Below are positions 8,367 to 17,776 of a stretch of DNA of 51,803 nt, piece by piece. The position numbers were made by a program, and so were the translations under genes. The DNA is from Burkholderia sp. Bp8963. GTDB taxonomy: Bacteria > Pseudomonadota > Gammaproteobacteria > Burkholderiales > Burkholderiaceae. The notes beneath the pieces are model-generated. The model saw only the letters and a list, made by a program, of their open reading frames with translations, was not told the DNA's origin and did not search any database. How positions within the stretch are numbered: position 1 is the first letter of the stretch; each line of letters opens with the position of its first letter. The stretch covers positions 1 through 51,803 of the forward strand of contig NZ_QTQP01000051.1 of assembly GCF_003854275.1 (NCBI RefSeq), in the 5' to 3' direction.

Positions 8367-9072
8367 TTTCGGTCCGCAGCGTGCGGCCCAGGAACGTGAG
8401 CGTGCGGTCCCACGCCCACTGCGACCACACCGGATCGAACTGCGTTGCCGCAATACGCGCGGGGCCGACAGCCGTTTCGTTCGCAAAGGCGTGATGCGCG
8501 AGGTAGCGGTGGAACTCGAAGCCGACGCTCGCATCGCCGAGCTTCTTCTCCAGCGCGTCGACCTGGTCGATCGTGAAGAACGCATCCTGCGTCGCCCAGT
8601 GGCCCATCAGCGGGGCCTTGATTTTCGACGGATCGATGTAGTCGAGCGGCGGGAGGCCGTACCACGTGACGCCGGCGTCCACGTCCGCGAACTGCAGCGA
8701 CAGCAGCGTGAGCGCGCCACCCATGCAGAATCCCGTTACGGCGACGCGCGCGGCGCGCGTCTTCAGGTATTGCACTGCGCCGGGAATGTCCTGCGACGCA
8801 GCGTCGCCGAAGTCGAGCCCGGTCATCAGGTGATGCGCCTCGGCTTCCTCGACCGTCGATTTCCCGCGAAACAGGTCGGGTACGAGCGCGAAATACCCGC
8901 ACCGCGCGAGGCGATCCGCGACGCCGCGGATCTGGTCATTCAGGCCCCACCATTCCTGGATGACGACGACCGCGGGTGCGCCCTCGGTCTTTTCCGGCGT
9001 GGCCAGGTAGCCCTGCAGTTCCTGGCCATCCGGGCGGCGAAACGTGATCATGGATCCGGGTGTTTGAGACAT
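8356..9072 (-). CDS. Dienelactone hydrolase family protein
   Basis: The protein is 238 aa with the alpha/beta-hydrolase fold of dienelactone hydrolases. VVVIQEWWGLNDQIR carries the conserved Glu (40), GFCMGG the nucleophile Cys116, HWATQDAFF the Asp163 and YLAHHAFAN the His194, which together make the Cys-Asp-His triad. There is no signal peptide, so it is cytosolic. Dienelactone hydrolases open 4-carboxymethylene-butenolide rings in chloroaromatic breakdown, but many homologues have unassigned substrates, and no chlorocatechol genes are nearby. The ATG at 9072 follows AAGGAGCGG. Its end overlaps a 12-bp repeat array. Confidence 0.9.
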   Translation of the reverse strand: MSQTPGSMITFRRPDGQELQGYLATPEKTEGAPAVVVIQEWWGLNDQIRGVADRLARCGYFALVPDLFRGKSTVEEAEAHHLMTGLDFGDAASQDIPGAVQYLKTRAARVAVTGFCMGGALTLLSLQFADVDAGVTWYGLPPLDYIDPSKIKAPLMGHWATQDAFFTIDQVDALEKKLGDASVGFEFHRYLAHHAFANETAVGPARIAATQFDPVWSQWAWDRTLTFLGRTLRTETGK

Positions 9073-9265
9073 GAAACCGCTCCTTGTTGAGAATGCGCAT
9101 GAATACAGCATCGAGTCGGGCCAGCGCGTGCGACGGCGATCGGGGCTTGCGCGGAGACCTCGATGATCCGCTCGCATCCGCTTCCGCAACCGCTTCGCCC
9201 GGGGCCCACCACGCCGGAATTCTATGCGCAAACGCGCTCGATCTGCGCGGGGGAGGCGTCGTGCT

Positions 9266-9284
9266 GCGAATCATTATCATTTTG
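9266..9284 (+). promoter_or_regulatory. Fur-box-like operator
   Basis: GCGAATCATTATCATTTTG matches a large part of the Fur consensus (repeated GATAAT hexamers; the reverse strand reads ATGATAATGATT). It lies about 185 bp before the TonB-dependent receptor and on the far side of the hydrolase start. Iron repression of the receptor is the simplest reading. The rest of the 9073-9468 gap shows no gene. Confidence 0.65.
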
Positions 9285-9468
9285 GGCGTGATGCTCACTC
9301 ATCTCGTAACAATGTGACAGGCTCGCACCGCGACTCCGCCCATTCCCCGTTGATCGCCGCATTCGTCAGGCAAATAGTTTTCGTCCGGACGTCAACAAAG
9401 CGGCGGGCTCATCCGGCAATCCTCGTAAGAGTCATCGATTCATTCCGATTCAAGCGAGGAGCGGGGGT

Positions 9469-11955
9469 ATGGGGGTTACTGGGCGCCATCCGGGTGCCGG
9501 GCGCATCGTGTGCGTCGAGGTTGCATGCGGCTGTCTGTCGGGTCACGCATCGGGGCAGGGTGCGGAAGTGTTGTCGTTCGACATTCCGGCACAGCGTCTG
9601 GACCGCGCGTTGACTACTTTTGCGCGTCAGTCGAACGCGCAGTTGCTGTTTTCCACGTCGAGCGCCGAGCCGCGAACAAGCCATGCGGTAAAAGGCAAGA
9701 TGTCCGCGTCGGCGGCGCTCGATCAATTGTTGAAGGGGTCGGGGCTGCATGCGCGGCCAACCGGCAAAAATATCTTCACGGTCGAGGGCGCCGCGCCCGC
9801 CTCGCCGGCATCGGCTGCCGCATCGCCGCGAGCCGATGCTGGCGCGAGTCGTGCCGCGGAACCCGTGGAACTGGCCGCAATCCAGGTATCGGGCGACCGA
9901 ACTCACAGCGATCTCGTTCGGCCGACTCGGCAGATCACCGTGATCGGTCGCGAGGCGTTGCGTGACCTCGAAGCCGGGTCGAACAACCTCGCGACAGTGT
10001 TGAGCAAGGCCGTGCCCGGCATGGCCGATTCGAGCCATACGATCACCGACTATGGCCAGACCCTTCGTGGCCGGAACATTCTCGTATTGGTCGACGGCGT
10101 GCCGCTGAATACGAATCGCGATTCGGCGCGCAACCTGGCGAACGTCGATCCGAACAACATCGAGAAAGTCGAAGTTCTGCGCGGCAGCAGCGCGGTTTAC
10201 GGTGCCGGCGCGACGGGCGGCATCGTGTCGATCACGACCCGGTAGCCCGGGGGCGAGCCGCGTGCAGAGACGACATTTTCGATGACGTCACCGCTGTCGC
10301 ATCTGGGTAGCGGCGGTCTCGGCGGCACCATGCAGCAGTACTTCGCGGGCAGTCACGGGCCCGTCGAGTATGAGTTCAATGCAAGCGGACAACATATCGG
10401 CAGTTCGTACGACGCGCGCGGCCACCGCATTGCGCCGGAACCGAGCCAGGGCGACTTGTTCGATTCGAATGTGTATAACGTCGAAGGCTAGCTTGGATTC
10501 CGGATCGATGCGAATCAGCGCATCGTATTCTCTGCGAGCCACTATGACGCCAGGCAGGACACGCATTACGCGAGCGATCCGGCGGTCGCGAAACTGCCGG
10601 CGGGCACGGCGGTCGCGCGTGCAAAAGACGGGCTCGAGCTCGACGACCAGAATCGCATCCGCAACACGATGCTCAACCTGCGGTATGACAACAAGGATGT
10701 GTTCGGTAGCGAGGTCGCCGCTCAGTTCTACTACCGAAACTACTACACGCGTTTTGCACCGTTCGATGCGCGTGCAGTTGCGACACGCGGCAATAACATT
10801 GATCAGGTCATGCAGGACTCGACGGTGTTTGGCAGCCGCCTGACGATCACGACGCCGCTCGACCGAGCCGGACGCACGAAGCTTCAGTGGGGTGCCGACT
10901 TCAACCAGGAACGCAGCGATATGCCGGACGACGTCTTCTCCCCGGCAGCCTATGATGCGAGCGGCGGTCTCGTCTATCGCAAGATCGGCACGCTGACCTA
11001 TCTTCCGCCGCTGACGACGCGCAGCATCGGCGGATTTGCACAGCTGCAGCACAAATTCGACGACAAGTGGTCGGCGGAAGCGGGGGTGCGCTACGAGCAC
11101 GCGAGTGCAAGCTTCGACGATTTCGTGCCGCTGTCGCAGCTGCGGCTCGCGAAAAAATACACGGTGCCGGGCGGCTCGACCGGATACGGTGCGTGGCTGT
11201 TTAATGCCGGCGTTGCGTACGCGCCGGTGCGTGGCCAGGAATTCTATGCATCGTTCAGCCAGGGATTCCAGTTGCCGGATGTGGGTTTGCAACTGCGGAA
11301 TGCCGCCGCTGGCTTCGACATCCATTCGTCGAGCCTCGAGCCGGTCAAGACCAACAACTATGAAATCGGCTGGCGCGGCAGCCTTGGCAACCACACCGAC
11401 GGAACGCTCGCGCTCTTCTATACGACTTCCGAACTCGGTGACGTGCAGAGCTTCAACAACGGACTGATCCTGACGCGCACGGCCGAACGCATCGCCGGCA
11501 TCGAGGCGACCGTTGACTACGTATCCGATGACGACAAGTGGGGCGCGGGTGGCACGATCACCTACCTGCAAGGCCGCGAGCGGCCACAGAACAGCGCGAA
11601 CTTCCAGGACATGACCGGCTACCGCATCCCGCCGCTCAAGCTCACCGGCTACGTCGAGTACCGGCTGAACTCGCGCTGGAGCAATCGCCTGCAGGCAACG
11701 TTCTATGCGGCGCGCGACTACCGGCTGAACGACAAGATCAGTTTCGGGCGCATGGACGTCGGCAGCTACACGACGGTCGACCTGATCTCGCGGTACCAGA
11801 TCACCAAAAAGGATCGCGTGACCGTCGGCGTCGAGAACCTGTTCAATCGATACTACCTGCCGCTCTATAGCCAGCTCATGCGCAACAGCAACAACACGAG
11901 CCGCCTGCCTGCCGCAGGCGCCGTGCTGACCGCCAGCTATACGCACCGTTGGTAA
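9469..11955 (+). pseudogene. TonB-dependent siderophore receptor with STN domain, interrupted by two in-frame TAG codons
   Basis: A single reading frame of 828 codons runs from an ATG with a good GAGGAG site to a terminal Trp, the usual last aromatic of an outer-membrane barrel. TAG stops interrupt it only at 10243-10245 (codon 259) and 10489-10491 (codon 341). Order: a weak signal peptide with a Glu in its core, an STN domain (about 35-85: SFDIPAQRLDRALTTFARQS), a plug (about 145-258: QTLRGRNILVLVDGVP, VEVLRGSSAVYGAGATGG), then the barrel with NYEIGWRG and FNRYYLPLYSQ. The family imports ferric siderophores using TonB energy; the STN domain often signals to an anti-sigma factor, but none lies nearby. 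Both stops fall where a Gln or Lys codon would fit. Without suppression only a truncated plug is made. Confidence 0.85.
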
Positions 11956-12170
11956 GCGCGGGCTTATTTGCGTGCGAATCGATGTACTGCACCGGGATCG
12001 GGTTGCCGCATATGAGCGGACGGGACCCCCAGTGATATGACCTGGATTGCGCGACTTTCGTGGCAATCAAGGGGAACGTGCGCTGCGGGCCTTTGCCGGC
12101 GAGCCCGGATTGGCCCGACAGCCTTTCCGGGCTTTGCTACAGGGAAGATCCTGCATCGATCGACGTCGAT

Positions 12171-12479
12171 TTAGTGACCGAAGTAAACCGAATCGCGAGC
12201 GTCCTGCTTGACCGCAATGACGCGGCCCGCGCGAACGCCTGCAGCGGATTGCGCGCCGTAGCCGGTTTCGTCGGCATTCGACACGTGCGCCTGCGCAGCC
12301 TGGAGCGCGTGCGGGTAATAGGGGTCCGCTACTTCGGGCTTGTACCCGGCCTGCTCGAGCTGGACGAGTTCCGCACGCACCTGGGCTCGAGTCAGCTGCC
12401 CCTGATTCGATTGAGCGAACGCGCCATACGAGGCAGACAGTGCGGTGGCGGCGACGACAGCGTAGATGAACGATTTCAT
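12171..12479 (-). CDS. Secreted DUF4148-type small protein (second copy)
   Basis: The protein is 102 aa. A signal peptide covers about residues 1-22 (MKSFIYAVVAATALSASYGAFA, cut before QSNQ). The mature part contains LTRAQVRAELVQLEQAGYKP and ADPYYPHALQAAQAHV, the full DUF4148 signature. The C-terminal 35 residues are variable. Function is unknown for the family; members are exported and often stress- or host-responsive in Burkholderia. The start has AACTGGAGGTCATC upstream, a strong ribosome binding site. It is paralogous to the gene at 2807-3136, which has a longer basic insert. Confidence 0.88.
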   Translation of the reverse strand: MKSFIYAVVAATALSASYGAFAQSNQGQLTRAQVRAELVQLEQAGYKPEVADPYYPHALQAAQAHVSNADETGYGAQSAAGVRAGRVIAVKQDARDSVYFGH

Positions 12480-13039
12480 GATGACCTCCAGTTCTGTTGA
12501 ATGAGCGCTTCACTCTTGATGTTCAGCGATTGATTGCATCGTAGCGATCGCGTTATCAGGCGGAAATACGCAATTCAGCGAAAAATTATTGCAACTGGGT
12601 AAACGATTCGGGGCGATCCGCGGAGATCATCGTGTTTTGTCTGATTATTTATGCGTCGGGACGCAATGACAAACGGCGTCCGGTCGAGAAGAATCCGAGG
12701 GTGGGTGCCACCGACGCGAGAAGAGGCGGCAGGCCGTCCGCCAAACTCTTCATGAGTTGACGAGTTGTTACGTGACAATCTGGTGACAGGGCGGAGCGAC
12801 TTTATATACTGAAAGATCGCCTCCCCACCGCGACGGCGAATCTCCGATTCGCCAACCCCCATAACCGGCTGCCAGACGCCGGTTCGCACCGATCCTGCGA
12901 CGCCTCGACAGCGTTGACGGCGAGCGACGACGCGATGCATCGGTACGAAATCCGCAGGAATCCGCACGAGACCAGAGCCAGACCCGCGCGGAGTTGGCAA
13001 AACGCCTATAATGACTGGGCAAATTGCCGAGGAAGAGTC
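12480..13039. other. Intergenic region between DUF4148 and toxin-antitoxin genes, with a TATAAT element
   Basis: This 560-bp gap is less GC-rich than its surroundings (12530-12810 especially). A perfect -10 hexamer TATAAT stands at 13007-13012, 27 bases before the antitoxin ATG; the -35 is poor, as expected of an autoregulated toxin-antitoxin promoter. A second AT-rich TTTATATACTG near 12800 may be another promoter. No gene is supported. Confidence 0.5.
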
Positions 13040-13495
13040 ATGAGCACCATTGCTTTTCGTCCGACGGGCATCGCGCACCCGCGTCAGGCCGAATTCACGA
13101 TTCTCGAAGAGCTGCTGGCAGTCCGCGTCCGCTCGGGCGCCGATCTCGCCGAGCTGGCGAGCGCGCGCGTCGACGTCGACGTGATCGACCGGTTGTCCGA
13201 GCACGGTCTGAAGTCGGACGAACTGGCCTTCATCATCCCGCGGCGAACGCTGAGCCACCGCCGTCAGGCGCATGAGCGCCTGTCTCCCGAAGAGTCCGAC
13301 AAGGCCATCCGTCTCGCGCGGATCGTCGCGCAGGCGTCGGCCACCTTCGGCGACCAGGACAAGGCCATGTCATGGCTGCGCAGCGCGCTCCAGCGCTTCG
13401 GCGGCCGTACCGCGCTCGACATGGCAAGCACCGAGCACGGCGCGCGGCTAGTCGAAGAGGCCCTCACGCAGATCGACGAGGGGTACTTCGCTTGA
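13040..13495 (+). CDS. Xre/MbcA/ParS-type antitoxin of a RES toxin-antitoxin pair
   Basis: The protein is 151 aa. The N-terminal part (about 30-80) is helix-rich and resembles the Xre-like DNA-binding half (VDVIDRLSEHGLKSDELAFIIPRRTLSHRRQ). The C-terminal half carries FGDQDKAMSWLRSALQRFGGR and TALDMASTEHGARLVEEAL, the ParS/MbcA toxin-binding domain (DUF2384). Antitoxins of this type neutralise a RES-domain NAD-degrading toxin and repress their own promoter. The stop overlaps the toxin start by TTGA. A TATAAT lies 27 bp upstream. Assignment is strong because of the partner gene. Confidence 0.93.
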   Translation: MSTIAFRPTGIAHPRQAEFTILEELLAVRVRSGADLAELASARVDVDVIDRLSEHGLKSDELAFIIPRRTLSHRRQAHERLSPEESDKAIRLARIVAQASATFGDQDKAMSWLRSALQRFGGRTALDMASTEHGARLVEEALTQIDEGYFA

Positions 13496-13971
13496 CGACA
13501 TTGTGGCGGATCAGCAATTACGCCGACCTGAAGGGCATCGGCGGATTGCGTGCCGGCGGACGCTGGCATTTCGCCGGGCAGCCCGTCGTCTATCTCGCCG
13601 AGCATCCGGCGCTCGCGCTGCTCGAGACGCTCGTCCACCTGGAAATCGGTTCGGTCACGCAGTTGCCTGACGGGTATCAACTGCTGCGTGTGGAGGTACC
13701 CGATTCGGTGGCCGTTGCCGAGATTGCCGAGTCCGACGCGCCCGCCGATTGGCGCTCGAATCCCGACTGGACGAAGGGCGCCGGCACCGAGTGGCTGCAG
13801 ACGAAACCGAGCGCGTTGCTGCGGGTGCCGAGCGCGGTCGTGCCTTATGCGTACAACTACCTGCTGAATCCTCTCCATCCTGCCGCAGCCGACATTCGCA
13901 TTGCGGAGGTCGTGCAGTCGCCGTACGACAACCGGATATTGCGGCTGATCCAGCCTGCGCCGCGCGAGTAG
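13492..13971 (+). CDS. RES-domain toxin (NAD+-degrading family)
   Basis: The protein is 159 aa. The RES domain is named for conserved Arg, Glu and Ser residues. Here LWRISNYADLKGIGGLRAGGRW gives the Arg region, VVYLAEHPALALLETLVHL the Glu, and VPSAVVPYAYNYLLNP the Ser. Characterised members degrade NAD+ and halt growth. The likely start is the TTG at 13492, which overlaps the antitoxin stop (TTGA), giving translational coupling; the next residues TTLWRIS align with the family start. Upstream extension is open but would lie inside the antitoxin. No truncation is visible, so the pair appears intact. Confidence 0.93.
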   Translation: MTTLWRISNYADLKGIGGLRAGGRWHFAGQPVVYLAEHPALALLETLVHLEIGSVTQLPDGYQLLRVEVPDSVAVAEIAESDAPADWRSNPDWTKGAGTEWLQTKPSALLRVPSAVVPYAYNYLLNPLHPAAADIRIAEVVQSPYDNRILRLIQPAPRE

Positions 13972-14157
13972 GTCCACGACGCGCGCGCCCAGGTTTCCGT
14001 CAGCATTCCGCCACCTCGAGGCGGCGCCGCGCGCGTAAGAAGCGGGCGCGAGTGCGACTTCTCGCACCGATGCGCGTTGTGTTCGACCCGCGCCTTGCCG
14101 CAAGCAGGTACAGCACTAGAATGATTAAAAGCTGGCACCGGGCAAGGGAAGGAGCGT

Positions 14158-17100
14158 ATGCGCTGCGCACATTGCGGATTCGACAATCCCGCCGGGGCTC
14201 GCTTCTGCGAGGCGTGCGGCACGATGCTGACGCGCGTCTGTCCGCGCTGCGGCCATGAGTCGGGCCCGACCGCGAAATTCTGCAGCGAATGCGGCGCGCA
14301 ACTGGGCGAATCGCGCGACGTGCCGCACCCGCACACACACCAGCATTCACGGCCAGTGTCCGGGCCGCCGCCGGCGCCCATCCATTACACGCCGCAGCAT
14401 CTCGCCGAGCGCATCCTCGCCGAGCATGCGGCGATGGAAGCGCGGGGCGAAACCGCCGGCGAGCGCAAGACCGTCACCGCTTTGTTCGCGGACATGGCCG
14501 GCTCCACCGCGCTGATCCACGATCTGGACCCGGAAGAGGCGCACCGCCTGATCGAGCCCGTGGTCGCGCTGATGATGGAGGCTGTCCACTACTACGAGGG
14601 CTACGTGGCGAAGTCGCTCGGCGACGGCATCCTCGCGCTGTTCGGCGCGCCGATCGCCCACGAGGACCACCCGCAGCGTGCGCTGTTCGCGGCACTGCGG
14701 ATGCAGGACGCGATGCGTCGCCACGGCGACCGGATTCGTCTGGAAAAAGGCATCCCGCTGCAGATCCGCGTTGGCGTGCACACCGGCGAAGTCGTCGTGC
14801 GCTCGATCCGCACGGACGACCTGCACACCGACTACGATCCGGTCGGTCATACGATCCACATCGCGTCGCGGATGGAAGGGATCGCGACGCCGTCATCGAT
14901 CCTCGTCAGCGAGTCGACGCACAAGCTGGCGGAAGGCTACTTCGAGTTCAAGGCGCTCGGGGCGACGCAGGTCAAGGGCATTCCCGAGCCGCTGTCGGTG
15001 TACGAGGTGCTGGGCCTCGGCGCGTTGCGCACGCGGCTGCAACTGTCCGCGCATCGCGGCCTCGCGCGGTTCGTCGGCCGCGACGCCGAACTGGAGCACC
15101 TGCACGGTGCGCTGGACGACGTGAAGGCGGGCCACGGGCGGGTGGTCGCGGTGGTCGGCGAGGCCGGAGTCGGCAAGTCGCGGCTGTTCCATGAATTCAA
15201 GGCGCGTTCGCAGCGCGGCTGTCTCGTGCTCGAAACCTTCTCGGTGTCGCACGGCAAGGCGTTCGCCTATCTGCCGCTGATCGAGCTGCTGAAGAACTAT
15301 TTCCAGATCACCGCGCAGGACGACGAACGACACTGCCGCGAGAAAGTGATGGGCAAGGCGCTGACGCTCGAGCGCGGTTTCGAGGAGCTCGTGCCATACC
15401 TGCTGTATCTGCTCGGTGCGAGCGAACCCGGCTCGGTGCTTGCGGAAATGGATCCGCAAATCCGCCGCGAGCGCACGTTCGACGCGATCATCCAGTTGCT
15501 GACGCGCGAGAGCCGCGACCAGCCGATCGAGCTGCTGTTCGAGGATCTGCAATGGCTCGATCGCGAGACCGAGGCGTTCCTCGCGTGCCTGATCGACCGC
15601 GTGCCGGGCACGCGGATCCTGCTGCTCGTGAACTACCGGCCCGAGTATCTGGCTATCCGGGACGGCGTCGGGCATTGTTCGCGATTGCGGCTCGAACCGC
15701 TGGGCCCGGCCGAGGCGCAGAGCCTGCTCACTGCGCTGCTCGGCGACGACGCAGGTCTCGTGCCGCTCAAGACGCGCATCCTCGACATGACGGAAGGCAA
15801 TCCGTTCTTCATGGAGGAAGTGGTGCAGACGCTCGTCGAGGAGCAGTCGCTGCTCGGCGAACCGGGCCGCTACCGGATCGTGCGGACGCCGGCCGCGCTG
15901 CATATTCCGACGACCGTGCAAGGCGTGCTGGCCGCCCGCATCGACCGGCTCGCGGTCGACGAAAAAGAGCTGCTGCAGACGCTCGCGGTGATCGGCAAGG
16001 AGTTTCCGTTCAGCCTGATCCGTCGCATTTGCGACCCGCAGGTCGCGCAGACCGAAGACGACCTGCGCCAACTGCTCGCCCGGCTCAACGCGGCGGAGTT
16101 CATCTACGAGCGGCCCGCGTTTCCGGAAGTCGAATATTCGTTCAAGCACGCGCTGACGCAGGAAGTCGCCGGCCATTCGCTGCTCACCGAGCGGCGCAGC
16201 GCGCTGCACGAGCGCACCGCGCAGGCGATCGAGGCGCTGTTCCCGATGCGGATCGCCGATTACTGCAGCGAGCTCGCGCATCACTACCGGCTGAGCGGCA
16301 ACGTGTCGAAGGCGGTCGAGTATCTGTACCGTACCGGGCAACAGGCGCTGCAGCATTCCGCGCAGCCCGACGCGGTGCGCCACCTCGGCACCGCGCTGGA
16401 ATTGCTCGAACGCTTGCCCGATACGCCCGAGCGCGCGCATCAGGAGCTGACGCTGCGGCTCGCGCTGGGGCCCGCGTTGATGGCCGTACGCGGCTATGGC
16501 GCGCCGGACGTCGAGGCGAACTACACGCGTGCGCTCGCGCTGTGCGAGCAGGCCGGCGAGACGTCGCAGCTCTTTCCGGTACTGATCGGATTGAGGACGT
16601 ATTACCACCTGCGCGCGGAATACCGCACGGCGCGCGAACTGGGCGACCGGCTGCTGCGCATGGCGCGGCACGCGCACAAGCCGGGGCTGCTCCTGGAGGC
16701 CCATCTCGCGCTGTCGGCCAGCCTGTTCTTCGAAGGCGACCTCGGCATGGCTCGCGCACATCAGGAACGCGCGCTTGCGCTGCTCGACACGCAGCCGCGT
16801 CCGGAGCCGGTCGTGACCGTCGCGATCGATCCGGGTATCCGCGGCCTGAGCTTCCTCGCGTGGACCCTGTGGCACCAGGGCTACGCGGATCAGGCGAACC
16901 AGCGCAGCCAGGCCGTGCTCGCGCGCGCCCGGCAGACGCCGAATGCCCCGACGCTCGCATTGACGCTCGCCTACGCCGCGCAGTTTCATCAGCTCCGGCG
17001 CGAGGTCGCGTTGACCCGCGAGCGCGCCGACGTGCTGATGACGCTCGCGACCGAGCAGGGTCTGCCGTTCTGGTTCGGGTGGGGCGCGGTGCTTCACGGT

Positions 17101-17634
17101 TGGGCGTTGGGCGAGGAGGGCCGCGTCGACGCCGGTATCGCGCAAATACGCGCGGGCATCGACGGGTATCGCGCGACGGGCGCCGCGATGAGCTGCTCGT
17201 ATTTCCTCGCGCTGCTCGCGGACAGCTACCGGAAGGCCGGTGATACGGCTGCGGGGCTGTGCGCGATCGACGACGGGATCGCGATGGCAGACCGGTCCGG
17301 AGAGCGCTGTTACGAGGCCGAACTGCACCGGCTCAAGGCGGCGCTGCTGCTCGGCATGCAGGATGACGGCATCGCCGTCGGCGAACCGCGCCGCGCGGAC
17401 GAGGCCGAAGGCTGCCTGCACAAGGCGATCGAAATCGCGCGCGAACAGGGCGCCCGTTCGTTCGAGCTGCGTGCGGTGCGGGACCTTGCCCGGTTGCGCC
17501 TGAGCCAGGGGGAAACCGCCGACGCAAGGAAGATGCTGTCCGACGTCTATGCCGGTTTTGCGGAGGGCTTCGATACGGCGGACCTGCAGGAAGTCAGCGC
17601 ATTGCTCGAGTCATGGTCGGCCACCGGCGGGTGA
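14158..17634 (+). CDS. Zinc-ribbon / class III nucleotidyl cyclase / AAA-type ATPase / TPR regulator
   Basis: The protein is 1158 aa. Two zinc ribbons come first (C3-C6-C17-C20 and C28-C31-C42-C45). The cyclase domain (about 100-285) has FADMAGST with the first metal Asp (112), LGDGILALFG with the second (156), and VGHTIHIASRME, where His replaces the usual Asn but the transition-state Arg remains. A STAND/AAA ATPase follows (Walker A GEAGVGKSR, about 334-342; Walker B-like ELLFEDLQWLDR). The remaining half is TPR-like helical repeats (EYLYRTGQQALQHS and so on). Such proteins are cytosolic and taken as signal-dependent cyclases or regulators; the effector is unknown. The ATG has a GGGAAGGAGCG ribosome binding site. 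It stands alone in its transcription unit, next to the RES pair. Confidence 0.9.
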   Translation: MRCAHCGFDNPAGARFCEACGTMLTRVCPRCGHESGPTAKFCSECGAQLGESRDVPHPHTHQHSRPVSGPPPAPIHYTPQHLAERILAEHAAMEARGETAGERKTVTALFADMAGSTALIHDLDPEEAHRLIEPVVALMMEAVHYYEGYVAKSLGDGILALFGAPIAHEDHPQRALFAALRMQDAMRRHGDRIRLEKGIPLQIRVGVHTGEVVVRSIRTDDLHTDYDPVGHTIHIASRMEGIATPSSILVSESTHKLAEGYFEFKALGATQVKGIPEPLSVYEVLGLGALRTRLQLSAHRGLARFVGRDAELEHLHGALDDVKAGHGRVVAVVGEAGVGKSRLFHEFKARSQRGCLVLETFSVSHGKAFAYLPLIELLKNYFQITAQDDERHCREKVMGKALTLERGFEELVPYLLYLLGASEPGSVLAEMDPQIRRERTFDAIIQLLTRESRDQPIELLFEDLQWLDRETEAFLACLIDRVPGTRILLLVNYRPEYLAIRDGVGHCSRLRLEPLGPAEAQSLLTALLGDDAGLVPLKTRILDMTEGNPFFMEEVVQTLVEEQSLLGEPGRYRIVRTPAALHIPTTVQGVLAARIDRLAVDEKELLQTLAVIGKEFPFSLIRRICDPQVAQTEDDLRQLLARLNAAEFIYERPAFPEVEYSFKHALTQEVAGHSLLTERRSALHERTAQAIEALFPMRIADYCSELAHHYRLSGNVSKAVEYLYRTGQQALQHSAQPDAVRHLGTALELLERLPDTPERAHQELTLRLALGPALMAVRGYGAPDVEANYTRALALCEQAGETSQLFPVLIGLRTYYHLRAEYRTARELGDRLLRMARHAHKPGLLLEAHLALSASLFFEGDLGMARAHQERALALLDTQPRPEPVVTVAIDPGIRGLSFLAWTLWHQGYADQANQRSQAVLARARQTPNAPTLALTLAYAAQFHQLRREVALTRERADVLMTLATEQGLPFWFGWGAVLHGWALGEEGRVDAGIAQIRAGIDGYRATGAAMSCSYFLALLADSYRKAGDTAAGLCAIDDGIAMADRSGERCYEAELHRLKAALLLGMQDDGIAVGEPRRADEAEGCLHKAIEIAREQGARSFELRAVRDLARLRLSQGETADARKMLSDVYAGFAEGFDTADLQEVSALLESWSATGG

Positions 17635-17776
17635 ACGAGCGGCGCCGCAACGTGCATCGACGTGTCGTCGGCATGCGTGTGAGCGCAGGCGAACGCCACG
17701 CTAACGAAGGAATGCCGTCTGTCGACGGCGCTCCTTTTCTCCCCGACATCAATGGCGGGGTTTCTCGGAGCATCCG

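Noticed and set aside
14893..17421. Minus-strand open frame of 842 codons opposite the cyclase gene
   Set aside because: Same explanation: antisense shadow with no recognisable domain.
17714..17729. GCCGTC-TGTC-GACGGC containing TGTCGACG as a fifth operator
   Set aside because: It lacks the final A of the palindrome TGTCGACA and is unrelated to the catabolic cluster; more likely a small hairpin after the cyclase gene.
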